Virus record (IMG/VR): IMGVR_UViG_3300046368_000448
Span: 1 to 37,474 of that record
DNA from: a virus
Strand: one strand, 5' to 3'
DNA length: 37,474 nucleotides
Part shown: piece by piece, positions 14,800-23,657 of the stretch
How the letters are laid out: each line of letters opens with the position of its first letter
Numbering within the stretch: position 1 is the first letter of the stretch
Made by a program: the position numbers and the translations under genes
Notes under the pieces: generated by a model
Told to the model about the DNA's origin: nothing
The model's database searches: none
Seen by the model: the letters and a program-made list of their open reading frames with translations, nothing else

Positions 14800-17481
14800 A
14801 TGGCATACGTAGATGCATTTTTTGATAGAGATAGTGATATTATTCGTGTCGTTGAGCGCAAAGATGGAAAGAGACATTTCCATGAATATCAGTCAAAGTA
14901 TACTTGGTATTACGAAGACCCGCGAGGCAAATACAAAAGCATTTATGGCGATCCACTAACTAGAGTTGTGTGCAAGAGTACAAAAGACTTTCGAAAAGAA
15001 CTTGCTATTAACAAAGGCAAGACAATGTTTGAAAGTGATGTGAATCCAATCTTCCAGTGTTTAAGTGAAAACTATCTTAATCAAGATGCGCCTAAACTAA
15101 ACGTAGTGTTTTGGGATATTGAGACAGACTTTGATCCAGAGCGTGGCTTTGCTCCAGTTGAAGATCCGTTTATGCCTATTACTGCTATTACTGTACACCT
15201 ACAATGGCTAGATATGCTAGTAACAGTTGCTATGCCGCCCAAAGGCTTGCCGATGGAAGAAGCAGAAGCAATGTGTAAACAACGTTGGGGTGAAAGTTGC
15301 TTACTATTTCCAAACAGCGAAGCAGGCGAGCAACAGATGTTATCAACGTTCTTAGATCTTATCGAAGACGCAGATATTCACAGTGGATGGAACAGTGAAG
15401 GATATGATGTTCCTTATACTGTAAATAGAATTAAACGTATTTTAAGCAGTGATGACACACGTCGATTCTGTCTGTGGGGACAAAAGCCCAAGCGTAGAGA
15501 ATATGAAAAGTTTGGTAAGACAAGCGAAACGTATGATACTATTGGAAGAGTACATATGGACTATCTTAACTTGTATCGCAAGTACACATATGAAGAACGT
15601 CACACATATAGACTAGATGCTATTGGTGAAATGGAAGTAGGCGAGAACAAGACTGTATATGAAGGCACACTTGATCAGTTATACAACAACGACTTCGAAC
15701 GTTTTATTGAATACAACAGACAGGACGTTGCACTACTAGACAAACTAGACAAGAAACTACGTTTTATTGATCTTGCTAATGAAATTGCGCATGATAACAC
15801 TGTGCTACTACAAACAACAGCAGGAGCAGTTGCAGTTACAGAGCAAGCAATTGTTAACGAAGCACACAGACGTGGGCTACAAGTACCAAACAGAAAGAAC
15901 CACGAAGGCAATACAGCGGCAGCAGGTGCATACGTTGCGTTTCCAAAAAAAGGCGTACACGAGTGGATCGGTTCGATGGATTTGAACAGTCTGTATCCAA
16001 GTATTATTCGTGCAATGAATATGGCACCAGAAACTATTATAGGACAGATACGTTTAGATCTTACAGAAGAGTTTTTGCACAACGCAACTACACTTGAAAA
16101 GAAAAGTTTTGCAGGTGCTTGGGAAGGCAAGTTTGCTACATTAGAATATGATGCTGTAATGGAACAGCGTAAAGATGTGCCTCTTACACTTGAACTAGAA
16201 GACGGAACAGAGCATGTATTAAGTGGTGCCGAAATATGGAAACTTATTTTTGATAGCAATCAACCTTGGATGCTTAGTTCAAATGGTACTGTTTTTACAA
16301 CAGAAATTGAAGGTGTTATTCCCGGATTGCTAAAACGTTGGTATAGCGAACGTAAAGAACTGCAAGCAATGCTTAAAAAAGCCAAAGATGCAAAAAATGA
16401 TGCAGAGATCGAATACTGGGACAAGCGACAGTTGGTTAAGAAGATTAACTTGAACAGTTTGTATGGTGCTATTCTTAATCCAGGCTGTAGATTCTTTGAT
16501 AAACGTATTGGACAATCAACTACACTAAGCGGCAGAACTATTGTTAAGCATATGAGTGCCGAAGTAAACAAAGTTATTACAGGCGAATATGACCATGTTG
16601 GTAAAGCAATGATATATGGCGATACTGACTCTTGTTATTTTAGTGCATATCCTGTACTAAAAGATGATATTGACAAAGGCAACATTCCTTGGGATAAAGA
16701 CAATGTAATTACACTGTATGATCAAGTATGCGAACAGGCAAACACTACATTTCCGCAGTTTATGTTAGATGCATTTCACTGTCCAAGATCACGTAGCGAT
16801 GTTATTGCAGCAGCAAGAGAGATTGTTGCAGAAACAGGATTGTTTATTACTAAGAAACGTTATGCAGCACTAGTGTATGACATCGAAGGCTTTAGAAGTG
16901 ACAGCGACGGCAAAAGAGGCAAAGTAAAAGCAATGGGCTTGGACTTGAAGCGCAGTGATACTCCAGTTTTCATGCAGGACTTCTTAAAAGATTTGCTCGA
17001 TATGGTACTAGATAAAAAGCCTGAAAAAGAACTACTTGATGCTATTAGTGAATTCCGTAAAGAGTTTAAAGAAATGCCCGGGTGGGAAAAAGGCGCACCA
17101 AAACGTGCAAACAAGATTGGACACTACAGACGCTTAGAAGAAAAGCAAGGCAAAGCAAACATGCCAGGGCATGTAAGAGCAAGTCTTAACTGGAATACAT
17201 TGAAGCGTATGAATGGAGACAAGTATTCGCAAGAGATTGTAGATGGTATGAAAGTTATTGTTTGCAAACTAAAGCAAAATCCACTAGGTTATACAAGTGT
17301 TGCATATCCTACAGATGAATTGCGTATTCCAGAATGGTTCAAGGAACTGCCGTTTGATGGAGATGCAATGGAAGAGGTTATTATTGATAATAAACTAGGC
17401 AACCTTATTGGTGTGCTTAACTATGACTTAGAAAGCACAAAACAAAAAACAACATTTAACACTTTATTTGAATGGGATTAA
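14800..17481 (+). CDS. 43: T4-like family B DNA polymerase (gp43)
   Basis: At 893 residues this is the size of T4 gp43 (898). The 3'-5' exonuclease has Exo I WDIETD (Asp106, Glu108), Exo II HSGWNSEGYDVPY and Exo III YNRQDVALLD. The polymerase has motif A MDLNSLYPSI (Asp394), motif B KKINLNSLYGA and motif C YGDTDS (Asp608, Asp610). The C-terminal region ends in ELPFDGDAMEE...TTFNTLFEWD, where gp43 carries its clamp-binding peptide. No frameshift or split is seen. It is the phage replicase, working with the clamp (candidate at 21003) and RNase H (35879). It has its own early-type promoter and overlaps the sulfotransferase gene by 10 bases. Confidence 0.98.
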   Translation: MAYVDAFFDRDSDIIRVVERKDGKRHFHEYQSKYTWYYEDPRGKYKSIYGDPLTRVVCKSTKDFRKELAINKGKTMFESDVNPIFQCLSENYLNQDAPKLNVVFWDIETDFDPERGFAPVEDPFMPITAITVHLQWLDMLVTVAMPPKGLPMEEAEAMCKQRWGESCLLFPNSEAGEQQMLSTFLDLIEDADIHSGWNSEGYDVPYTVNRIKRILSSDDTRRFCLWGQKPKRREYEKFGKTSETYDTIGRVHMDYLNLYRKYTYEERHTYRLDAIGEMEVGENKTVYEGTLDQLYNNDFERFIEYNRQDVALLDKLDKKLRFIDLANEIAHDNTVLLQTTAGAVAVTEQAIVNEAHRRGLQVPNRKNHEGNTAAAGAYVAFPKKGVHEWIGSMDLNSLYPSIIRAMNMAPETIIGQIRLDLTEEFLHNATTLEKKSFAGAWEGKFATLEYDAVMEQRKDVPLTLELEDGTEHVLSGAEIWKLIFDSNQPWMLSSNGTVFTTEIEGVIPGLLKRWYSERKELQAMLKKAKDAKNDAEIEYWDKRQLVKKINLNSLYGAILNPGCRFFDKRIGQSTTLSGRTIVKHMSAEVNKVITGEYDHVGKAMIYGDTDSCYFSAYPVLKDDIDKGNIPWDKDNVITLYDQVCEQANTTFPQFMLDAFHCPRSRSDVIAAAREIVAETGLFITKKRYAALVYDIEGFRSDSDGKRGKVKAMGLDLKRSDTPVFMQDFLKDLLDMVLDKKPEKELLDAISEFRKEFKEMPGWEKGAPKRANKIGHYRRLEEKQGKANMPGHVRASLNWNTLKRMNGDKYSQEIVDGMKVIVCKLKQNPLGYTSVAYPTDELRIPEWFKELPFDGDAMEEVIIDNKLGNLIGVLNYDLESTKQKTTFNTLFEWD

Positions 17482-18035
17482 GATTGGATTTATATAAACA
17501 TCCTTATGGTCTTTGTGTGTCAGTTGACAAAGATAATGTTATTGTACGCATACCAAAAAATGCTTCGAGCTTGGTAGCTAACTATGGCCTAGAACGAAAT
17601 TGGTTTTATGTTGGAAATGAATTACATCTTGTAAAACCAAAATTTTTTCATGTTGTGTTAAGAGACCCAGTCGAGCGTTGGATTAGCGGAGTTCTTGAAT
17701 TTCAACAAAGAAAAAAATATCCTGTAATAAAATTTTTAGAAATTTTAAAAAAAATTGAGTTTGACGAACACACAGTTCCGCAATACAAATTTTTACCAGC
17801 TTATGGAAAATTATACTTTTATAATATGGATGATGGAGGTTTAGATATATTATTAAAACATAAATTTAAGCTATTTCCACAAATACGACCATTGCCTAAA
17901 ATTAATTCTACTAAAGAAACCAAGAAGAGAGAAATTCAAAATAGAATAATAGAAGCAATGGATGAAAGTCTTGTTAATGATATTAAGGAATATTACGCAA
18001 AAGATTACAAATTAATAAAGGAGCATTTACATTGA
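17472..18035 (+). CDS. Sulfotransferase-family protein
   Basis: This 187-aa protein carries the two PAPS-binding signatures of cytosolic/Golgi-type carbohydrate sulfotransferases. IPKNASS (residues 27-33) is the 5'-phosphosulfate loop with Lys29, and LRDPVERWISG (63-73) is the 3'-phosphate site with Arg64 and Ser72. It is at the short end for the family, but both sites are present. The likely reaction is transfer of sulfate from PAPS to a sugar hydroxyl. It starts a run of sugar and nucleotide genes and overlaps both neighbours (10 bases with polymerase, 3 with the next gene). The acceptor is unknown. Confidence 0.82.
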   Translation: MGLRLDLYKHPYGLCVSVDKDNVIVRIPKNASSLVANYGLERNWFYVGNELHLVKPKFFHVVLRDPVERWISGVLEFQQRKKYPVIKFLEILKKIEFDEHTVPQYKFLPAYGKLYFYNMDDGGLDILLKHKFKLFPQIRPLPKINSTKETKKREIQNRIIEAMDESLVNDIKEYYAKDYKLIKEHLH

Positions 18036-18439
18036 AAGTAGGATTTACATGTAGTACATTTGATTTACTACACGCAGGACACGTACAAATGTTGCGTGAA
18101 GCAAAAGAACAATGTGATTATTTACTAGTTGGACTACAAATGGATCCAAGTGTAGATAGAGAAGAAAAAAATGCACCTGTACAAAATATTGTAGAAAGAT
18201 ATACACAACTTAAAGCAGTGAAATATGTGGATGAAATTATTCCATATGGCACCGAACAAGACCTAAAAGATATCTTGACAATGTATAATATTCATGTTAG
18301 AGTATTAGGTGTAGAGTATAAGGACAAAGACTTTACTGGTAAAGAAATATGCTTACAACGTGGCGTAGATTTTTATTTTAATAAACGTGATCACAGATTT
18401 AGTACAAGTGATCTTAGAAAAAGGGTATGTGAAGTATGA
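18032..18439 (+). CDS. Cytidylyltransferase (TagD/HldE-C type)
   Basis: This 135-aa protein has the size and motifs of glycerol-3-phosphate cytidylyltransferase and related enzymes: FDLLHAGHVQML with HAGH at 14-17, VGLQMD, and RFSTSDLRKRV near the C-terminus (the STSxxR-type motif). It would transfer CMP or AMP from CTP or ATP to a sugar or polyol phosphate. The start is TTG at 18032, overlapping the sulfotransferase stop as TTGA, with AAGGAG about ten bases before it. Which substrate it uses (glycerol-P, heptose-P or other) cannot be told from sequence alone. Confidence 0.85.
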   Translation: MKVGFTCSTFDLLHAGHVQMLREAKEQCDYLLVGLQMDPSVDREEKNAPVQNIVERYTQLKAVKYVDEIIPYGTEQDLKDILTMYNIHVRVLGVEYKDKDFTGKEICLQRGVDFYFNKRDHRFSTSDLRKRVCEV

Positions 18440-18600
18440 CTTGGGTATTATTAGTAGTTTCGTATGTTACAGTGTTCGATGAATATAAAGTTACATACTA
18501 CAACAGTTACAATAGCGAAATTAATTGTCATACCAATAAAGCAGTATTAGAAGCAAGTTTTACTGAAGGTGAATCTGCTATTTGTGCAATGGAGAACTAA
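18436..18600 (+). CDS. Small hydrophobic-leader peptide (54 aa)
   Basis: An ATG at 18436 overlaps the previous stop as ATGA, and the frame ends with TAA at 18598-18600, which shares its last base with the next ATG. The product starts MTWVLLVVSYVTVFDEYK, which could be a weak signal sequence or a single membrane segment. Thirty-odd polar residues with two Cys (INCHTN and AICAMEN) follow. It fills the only gap between two enzymes, so it is probably real. Function unknown; a periplasmic or membrane-bound micro-protein is plausible. Confidence 0.6.
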   Translation: MTWVLLVVSYVTVFDEYKVTYYNSYNSEINCHTNKAVLEASFTEGESAICAMEN

Positions 18601-19295
18601 TGGAATTTGTTTTTGATGTTGACGGTACACTAACACCAAGCCGTGGCAAAATTGATCCTGAATTTAAACAGTTTTTTGATGAGTTTTGTGTAAAGAATAA
18701 TGTATATTTTGTTACAGGAAGTGACAAAGATAAGACTGTTGAACAACTTGGCGAAGATACTTATGCACTGGCTAAAGTAGTGTTTAACTGTTCGGGGAAT
18801 GATATCTATACTACTGGTGTTAATGTACGAAAAAGCGAATGGACATTGCCAGACCAATTAAGAAAAATGCTTGAAGGGTGGCTACAAGGCAGTAACTTTA
18901 AATATCGTACTGGAAATCATATTGAAGAACGTCCAGGTACTGTAAACTTTAGTATTATTGGACGTAACTGCACACTAGACGAACGTAAAGAATATATCAA
19001 ATACGACAAACTGATGCGTGAACGTGAAAGTATTGCATTTCAAATTAATCATTCTTTCAAAGAAATAACTGCTACAGTTGGCGGAGAGACAGGCATCGAC
19101 ATCTATCCTACTGGATGTGATAAAGGACAGGTATACTACGAATTTAGTAAAGGCGCTACAATACACTTTTTTGGTGACAAAATGGAACCAGGTGGCAATG
19201 ACTATCCACTAGCCAAATTACTAAAACATCCTAGTAAAGCTATTCAAGTAGATAATTGGCAACATACATGGAAGTTACTTAAAGAATATGACTAA
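18600..19295 (+). CDS. HAD phosphatase, phosphomannomutase-like
   Basis: Taking the ATG at 18600 gives 231 residues starting MEFVFDVDGTLTPSRG, with HAD nucleophile and acid-base Asp at positions 6 and 8. Further motifs fit the eukaryotic-type alpha-phosphomannomutase family: FVTGSDKDKT (motif II), the RTGN and RPGTVNFSIIGR strands, GGETGIDIYPTGCDKG and FFGDKMEPGGNDYPLAK (motif IV). It would interconvert mannose-6-P and mannose-1-P or act on a related sugar phosphate. It lies between a cytidylyltransferase and a UDP-sugar dehydrogenase homolog, supporting nucleotide-sugar metabolism. An upstream in-frame start at 18582 lies inside the small gene and is less likely. Confidence 0.83.
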   Translation: MEFVFDVDGTLTPSRGKIDPEFKQFFDEFCVKNNVYFVTGSDKDKTVEQLGEDTYALAKVVFNCSGNDIYTTGVNVRKSEWTLPDQLRKMLEGWLQGSNFKYRTGNHIEERPGTVNFSIIGRNCTLDERKEYIKYDKLMRERESIAFQINHSFKEITATVGGETGIDIYPTGCDKGQVYYEFSKGATIHFFGDKMEPGGNDYPLAKLLKHPSKAIQVDNWQHTWKLLKEYD

Positions 19296-20028
19296 AATAG
19301 GAATTGCTGGCTACGGTTTCGTAGGCCAAGCGCATCACGAAGCATTAAAAGACTATTACGAAGTACTAATTAGTGATCCGACAAAAGGATACTACGACGA
19401 CTTACGGCATTGCGACTGTGTAATTGTTTGTGTTGCAACACCGCAAGCAGAAGACGGTACTTGTTATATGCAGAATGTATATGATGTACTCAACGATCTT
19501 AAAAATGTGCCAGTGCTGATTAAAAGCACTATAAGCCTTATAGGCTGGCAGTACATTCAACGCACATTTCTTAAGGTTAGTTTTTCACCAGAGTTCTTAA
19601 GAGCAGAATCAGCACTAGAAGACTTCCGTGAAAACAATACAATACTCATTGGCGGTGATAGTGTACATTTTTGGCAGGAAATATTTTTAAATGCAATGGG
19701 TAATGTCAACATAGATGTTGCTACACCCGAAGAACTTATACTTACAAAGTATTTTAGAAATAGTTTTCTAGCAACTAAGGTTGCGTTCTTTAATGAAATA
19801 TACGATTTATGCAAAGCAACTGATACAGACTATGAAAATGTATCAAGGCTTATTGCGTTGGATTCACGGATTGGAAGTAGCCATACACAAGTTACTGAAG
19901 ACCGAGGATTTGGAGGACACTGCTTCCCTAAGGATGTAAGTGCATTATTAAAAATGGCAGAAAGTTTTAAAAATAATCTAAATATACTTGAAGCTGCTAA
20001 CAACTATAACAAAAGGATACGAAAGTGA
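19288..20028 (+). CDS. UDP-glucose/GDP-mannose dehydrogenase homolog, lacking C-terminal domain
   Basis: This 246-aa protein has the N-terminal Rossmann motif GIAGYGFVG (5-13), the strand [26 protein letters not shown], the central helix domain with [17 protein letters not shown], and the catalytic loop [10 protein letters not shown] with Cys212. Family members are usually about 390-450 residues; the C-terminal UDP-binding domain is missing here, and the protein ends shortly after the central domain. It may use a different or smaller substrate, or be helped by another protein. It overlaps the phosphomannomutase-like gene by 8 bases and prs by 4. No frameshift was seen that would restore a longer protein. 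Confidence 0.85.
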   Translation: MTKIGIAGYGFVGQAHHEALKDYYEVLISDPTKGYYDDLRHCDCVIVCVATPQAEDGTCYMQNVYDVLNDLKNVPVLIKSTISLIGWQYIQRTFLKVSFSPEFLRAESALEDFRENNTILIGGDSVHFWQEIFLNAMGNVNIDVATPEELILTKYFRNSFLATKVAFFNEIYDLCKATDTDYENVSRLIALDSRIGSSHTQVTEDRGFGGHCFPKDVSALLKMAESFKNNLNILEAANNYNKRIRK

Positions 20029-20957
20029 AAATAATTGCCGGAAACGCTAATATGGCTCTAGCAGAAGAAATTGCAGAGCATTGTTTTGCAGCGTTAGTTC
20101 CATCTAAAATTGATACATTTGCCGATGGCGAAACAACTGTAGAGTTTCATGATAACATACGTGGCGAAGATGTTTTTATAGTACAAAGTACATGTACTCC
20201 TGTAAATGATAGCCTAATGGAACTATTGATTATGATCGATGCTGCACAGAGATCAAGTGCTAGACGGATCACAGCAGTTATTCCTTACTTTGGTTATGCA
20301 AGACAAGACCGTAAGAGTGCTTCACGTACACCTATTACAGCAAAACTAGTTGCTAACCTACTAGCAACAGCAGGTGCAGATAGAATACTTACAATGGATT
20401 TACACGCAGGACAGATACAGGGCTTCTTTGATATTCCAGTAGACGATTTAACAAGCCGATTGGTGTTTGCCAAAGATATTAAACGCAATGTAGGAACAGA
20501 ACAAGGTACAGTATTTGTATCGCCGGATGCAGGCGGAGTTGTTCGTGCTAGAAAGTTTGCTGATATGTTCCACGCAGACATTGCTATTGTAGATAAGATG
20601 CGTCCTGAAGCGGGTAAGAGCGAAGTCATGAACTTGATCGGCGATGTTACTGGTAAACACGCCATTCTGGTTGATGACATTATCGACTCAGGTGGTACAT
20701 TGTGCAATGCAGCCAAAGCAATTATGGATGCCGGTGCTCTAAGTGTTAGAGCATATATCACACACGGAGTACTAAGCGGAGAAGCATGTCAAAAAGTTGA
20801 GAAGAGTGTACTAGAAGAACTAGTAGTAACAGACAGTATTAACAATCGCTGTCCAAAGAATTGCAAAAAGACCCGATACGTAAGTGTAAGTCAACTATTT
20901 GGCGAAGCTATTAGACGTGTCACAAACGAAGAATCAGTTAGTAGTTTATTTGGTTGA
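20025..20957 (+). CDS. prs: Ribose-phosphate pyrophosphokinase (PRPP synthetase)
   Basis: This 310-aa protein has full bacterial Prs length and all landmarks: [22 protein letters not shown], the ATP-site region [23 protein letters not shown], and the PRPP loop [15 protein letters not shown]. It makes PRPP from ribose-5-P and ATP for nucleotide synthesis or phosphoribosyl transfer. The start is GTG at 20025, overlapping the previous stop as GTGA. Phage Prs is known in large T4-like phages. A phosphoribosyltransferase homolog lies at 32767, so PRPP demand may be raised by the phage itself. The TGA stop is inside the next promoter's -35 box. Confidence 0.95.
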   Translation: MKIIAGNANMALAEEIAEHCFAALVPSKIDTFADGETTVEFHDNIRGEDVFIVQSTCTPVNDSLMELLIMIDAAQRSSARRITAVIPYFGYARQDRKSASRTPITAKLVANLLATAGADRILTMDLHAGQIQGFFDIPVDDLTSRLVFAKDIKRNVGTEQGTVFVSPDAGGVVRARKFADMFHADIAIVDKMRPEAGKSEVMNLIGDVTGKHAILVDDIIDSGGTLCNAAKAIMDAGALSVRAYITHGVLSGEACQKVEKSVLEELVVTDSINNRCPKNCKKTRYVSVSQLFGEAIRRVTNEESVSSLFG

Positions 20958-20982
20958 CTTTATACCAAATATGCAGTACAAT
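20954..20982 (+). promoter_or_regulatory. Sigma70-like promoter upstream of the clamp-like gene
   Basis: TTGACT at 20954-20959, a 17-base spacer, TACAAT at 20977-20982. The upstream TGA stop is at 20955-20957, inside the -35 box. An AGGAG site and ATG (21003) follow within the next 21 bases. Confidence 0.7.
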
Positions 20983-21002
20983 AATACATATAGGAGAATC
21001 AC

Positions 21003-21731
21003 ATGCACGACATTTTACAAGATATCGTAAGCCATACACACAAATTAGGCTTTATCACAACACTAAAAGTTACAGCTGAAAAAGATACACAGATCGAAAC
21101 AATGGCAGACGATCGTAGTGTTATCATGACAGCGGAAACGCACAATCCAGTAAGCGAATTTGCTGGTACATTTGGTATGCCAGACTTAGGCAAACTTGCT
21201 TATCACTTGAACAATCCAGAGTACAAAGAAAATGCTAACATTGCGGTTGTTGAAGATGATCGCAACGGCGAAACTATCCCAACACACATTCACTTTGAAA
21301 ACACAACTGGTGATTTTAAGAATGATTATCGCTTTATGAACAAAGCAATTATTGAAGAAAAACTAAAAAGTGTTAAGTTCAAAGGTAATAGCTGGGATGT
21401 CGAAATCCAACCTACAATGGCATCAATTGCACGTATGAAACTTATGTCTGGTGCTCATAGTGAAGAAAATGTATTCCAAGTTAAAACAGAAGATGGCAAT
21501 CTAAACTTTTACTTTGGAGACGAAGCTACACACGCAGGTTCGTTTACATTTGAACACGGAATCAGCGGTTCATTAACGCATACTTGGGCGTGGCCAGTTG
21601 CACAAACTATTGCTATTTTAAACTTAGATGGTGATAAAACTCTTAGTATCACAGATCAAGGCGCAATGAAAATTAGCGTAGACAGTGGCATGGCAACATA
21701 CGATTATATCCTCCCAGCACAACAGAAGTAA
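21003..21731 (+). CDS. 45: Probable sliding clamp (gp45-like)
   Basis: This 242-aa protein is close in length to T4 gp45 (228 aa). It shows alternating strands with motifs I associate with the marine T4-like clamp: SEFAGTFGMPDLGKLAYHL (about residues 51-69), a central DYRFM, DVEIQPTMASIARM, FYFGDE and a final strand KISVDSGMATYDYILPAQ. It has its own sigma70-like promoter, as the polymerase does, which fits a replication gene needed early. Clamps diverge strongly at sequence level, so this is a moderate call. The alternative is an unrelated beta-rich conserved protein. Confidence 0.58.
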   Translation: MHDILQDIVSHTHKLGFITTLKVTAEKDTQIETMADDRSVIMTAETHNPVSEFAGTFGMPDLGKLAYHLNNPEYKENANIAVVEDDRNGETIPTHIHFENTTGDFKNDYRFMNKAIIEEKLKSVKFKGNSWDVEIQPTMASIARMKLMSGAHSEENVFQVKTEDGNLNFYFGDEATHAGSFTFEHGISGSLTHTWAWPVAQTIAILNLDGDKTLSITDQGAMKISVDSGMATYDYILPAQQK

Positions 21732-21734
21732 TAC

Positions 21735-23288
21735 ATGAATACAGATCTCACAGAAGCACAGAAGGACTATGCAGTATTTTTGCCTAGCATTAGTGGCTTC
21801 TATGCTACTTTTATAGGCAAACAACGTTTCCAAGAGTATGTCGAGCCAGCTAGAATTCCAGTTGGTATCGACAAAATGGAAAGTATGAACTTTTTGAATT
21901 CAAAAGAAGGAGCGTTCCACTACAAATGGGCGCTCTATTCTGCAGGACATGCCGAGCTTGACACTAATAAGTTCAGTGAAAAAGAAGATATGCTACGTAA
22001 GCGTGATAGAGAGAATTCATGGTTACTTGGAGACTCCGGAGGCTTCCAGATTGCTAAAGGCTTATGGCCAGGTGATTGGACTAATCCAGATTGTCCACTG
22101 GCTGCAAAGAAACGTGAGCTAGTTGTAAACTGGATGGAAGAATATATGGATTACGGCATGATGCTCGATATTCCAACATGGACATTCCAAGACAAAAAAG
22201 CAGCAGATGCAGCAAATATTCATAGCTATCAAGATGCTGTTGATGCAACACATATTAATGCACGTTATTACATGGATAATAGACGTGGTAACTTTAAAGT
22301 ACTCAACGTATTACAAGGCAGTACTCATACTGATGCTGATAGTTGGTACGAAGAGTTTAAGGACTATTGTGATCCAGCAAAATACCCAGACACACACTTT
22401 AACGGGTGGGCAATGGGCGGACAAAACATGTGTGATGTGCATCTTATCTTAAGGCGCCTTGTGCATATGATACACGATGGCTTGCTAGAAGAAGGATTGC
22501 ATGATGTAATGCACTTCCTGGGTACTAGTAAGTTAGAATGGGCTGTATTACTTACAGACATTCAACGTGCAGTACGTAAATATCATAACAAAAACTTTAT
22601 GATTACATACGACTGTGCATCTCCGTTTCTTGCTACAGCAAACGGACAGATTTATCACAGTATCCGCATCGAAGATCGTGGCAAATGGAGTTACATGATG
22701 GCTCCGGGTGCCGATTCATTGAAGTATGCTACAGATAAACGCAAGTTTAGTGATGCAGTTATAACTGACAACATACTAGATGCATTTGAAGACTCTCCTA
22801 TTAGCAAACATTGCAAGATGAATGATATCTGTATCTATGCAGAAGGTGATAAAAACAAAGTCGGTACTATAAAAGTAAAAGCAGGTGATGTTGACTTAGA
22901 TAAAGAAGGCAATCCTCTACTAGATGCTGATGGTAATACTACTGTGCGTAAAAAAGATAGCACCAGTTGGGATAGCTTTAGCTATGCACTACAAATGGGC
23001 CATAATGTCTGGATGCACATCGAAAGTACACAACGTGCAAACAGAGAATACGACAATGGCAAGTTTCCGTACATGCTAATTAACGATACTGACTTCCAAA
23101 AGTATGGTGTAGTTAAGTTTAAAGAAATAGTAGACGAAATCTTTAGCTTAAAAGATCGAGAAAAAAGTTTAAAACTTATTGAAGACTTTGATCGCTATTG
23201 GATGCACGTAATCGGAACACGTCTAAATATTGGCAAGAAGGCTGTTAATGCACAAACTAAATTTAACGAATTATGGGAGTATAAATGA
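21735..23288 (+). CDS. dpdA-like: DpdA-like tRNA-guanine-transglycosylase family protein
   Basis: This 517-aa protein has TGT-fold landmarks: LLGDSGGFQ (Asp100, the substrate-binding Asp of TGT), NVLQGS (191-196, like VQGG), NGWAMGGQ (223-230, like GYAIGG), FLGTSKLEW and MITYDCASPF (289-298), whose Asp293 is where TGT has its nucleophile. It is longer than tRNA TGT and resembles phage DpdA proteins, which exchange guanine for a 7-deazaguanine in DNA. It follows the clamp gene by 3 bases. FolE, QueE, QueD-like and YhhQ-like genes in the same window support the DNA-modification reading. Specificity for DNA rather than tRNA is inferred. Confidence 0.8.
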   Translation: MNTDLTEAQKDYAVFLPSISGFYATFIGKQRFQEYVEPARIPVGIDKMESMNFLNSKEGAFHYKWALYSAGHAELDTNKFSEKEDMLRKRDRENSWLLGDSGGFQIAKGLWPGDWTNPDCPLAAKKRELVVNWMEEYMDYGMMLDIPTWTFQDKKAADAANIHSYQDAVDATHINARYYMDNRRGNFKVLNVLQGSTHTDADSWYEEFKDYCDPAKYPDTHFNGWAMGGQNMCDVHLILRRLVHMIHDGLLEEGLHDVMHFLGTSKLEWAVLLTDIQRAVRKYHNKNFMITYDCASPFLATANGQIYHSIRIEDRGKWSYMMAPGADSLKYATDKRKFSDAVITDNILDAFEDSPISKHCKMNDICIYAEGDKNKVGTIKVKAGDVDLDKEGNPLLDADGNTTVRKKDSTSWDSFSYALQMGHNVWMHIESTQRANREYDNGKFPYMLINDTDFQKYGVVKFKEIVDEIFSLKDREKSLKLIEDFDRYWMHVIGTRLNIGKKAVNAQTKFNELWEYK

Positions 23289-23497
23289 CAAGTCTCGAAG
23301 GATTAACTGCATATCTAGCAGAGCTTACAAAAAAACATAGAGCATTAGACGAAAAAATTATAGAACTAGAAAAAAGACTTTATGTAGATCAAGAAGTAAG
23401 AACTTTAAAAACACAAAAGTTGTTCTACAAGGACGAACTACATCGAATACAGAATAAAATAAATGCAATGGAGAATGGAGTAAATGGATCCAAATGA
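23285..23497 (+). CDS. Small coiled-coil protein
   Basis: This 70-aa protein is nearly all heptad-like charged helix (LEGLTAYLAELTKKH, KIIELEKRLYVDQEVRTL, KDELHRIQNKINAMENG). It overlaps the DpdA-like stop as ATGA. It resembles small helical accessory proteins that are common in phages, with no assigned function. It might be an accessory of the DpdA-like protein, but only adjacency supports that. Confidence 0.65.
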   Translation: MTSLEGLTAYLAELTKKHRALDEKIIELEKRLYVDQEVRTLKTQKLFYKDELHRIQNKINAMENGVNGSK

Positions 23498-23657
23498 GAA
23501 AAAAGTTCGTTTAGAAACAATTGAAATGGCACTAGAAGATATCGAAACTATCATTGCTAACATGGAAGAAAAAAACTACCCTAAAAAAGAAATCAACGAA
23601 TACTATAAAAAACGTTGGGATCTTTGGCAAGAACAATATAAAACGAGGAAATCATGA
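23484..23657 (+). CDS. Small hypothetical protein (57 aa)
   Basis: The ATG at 23484 lies 14 bases inside the previous gene with GGAGTAAATGG context, and the stop at 23655-23657 overlaps the next ATG as ATGA. The 57 residues (MDPNEKKVRLETIEMALEDI...) are helical and highly charged, ending YKTRKS. It fills an otherwise gene-free stretch of about 150 bases. Function unknown. Confidence 0.6.
   Translation: MDPNEKKVRLETIEMALEDIETIIANMEEKNYPKKEINEYYKKRWDLWQEQYKTRKS

Noticed and set aside
18279-18307. TTGACA in the cytidylyltransferase gene with TAGAGT at 17 bases.
   Set aside because: Poor -10 match and inside coding sequence; a nearby TATAAT is only 3 bases from the -35, an impossible spacing.
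22207-22452. An 81-codon frame inside the DpdA-like gene.
   Set aside because: Alternative frame of a conserved gene with no start signal.
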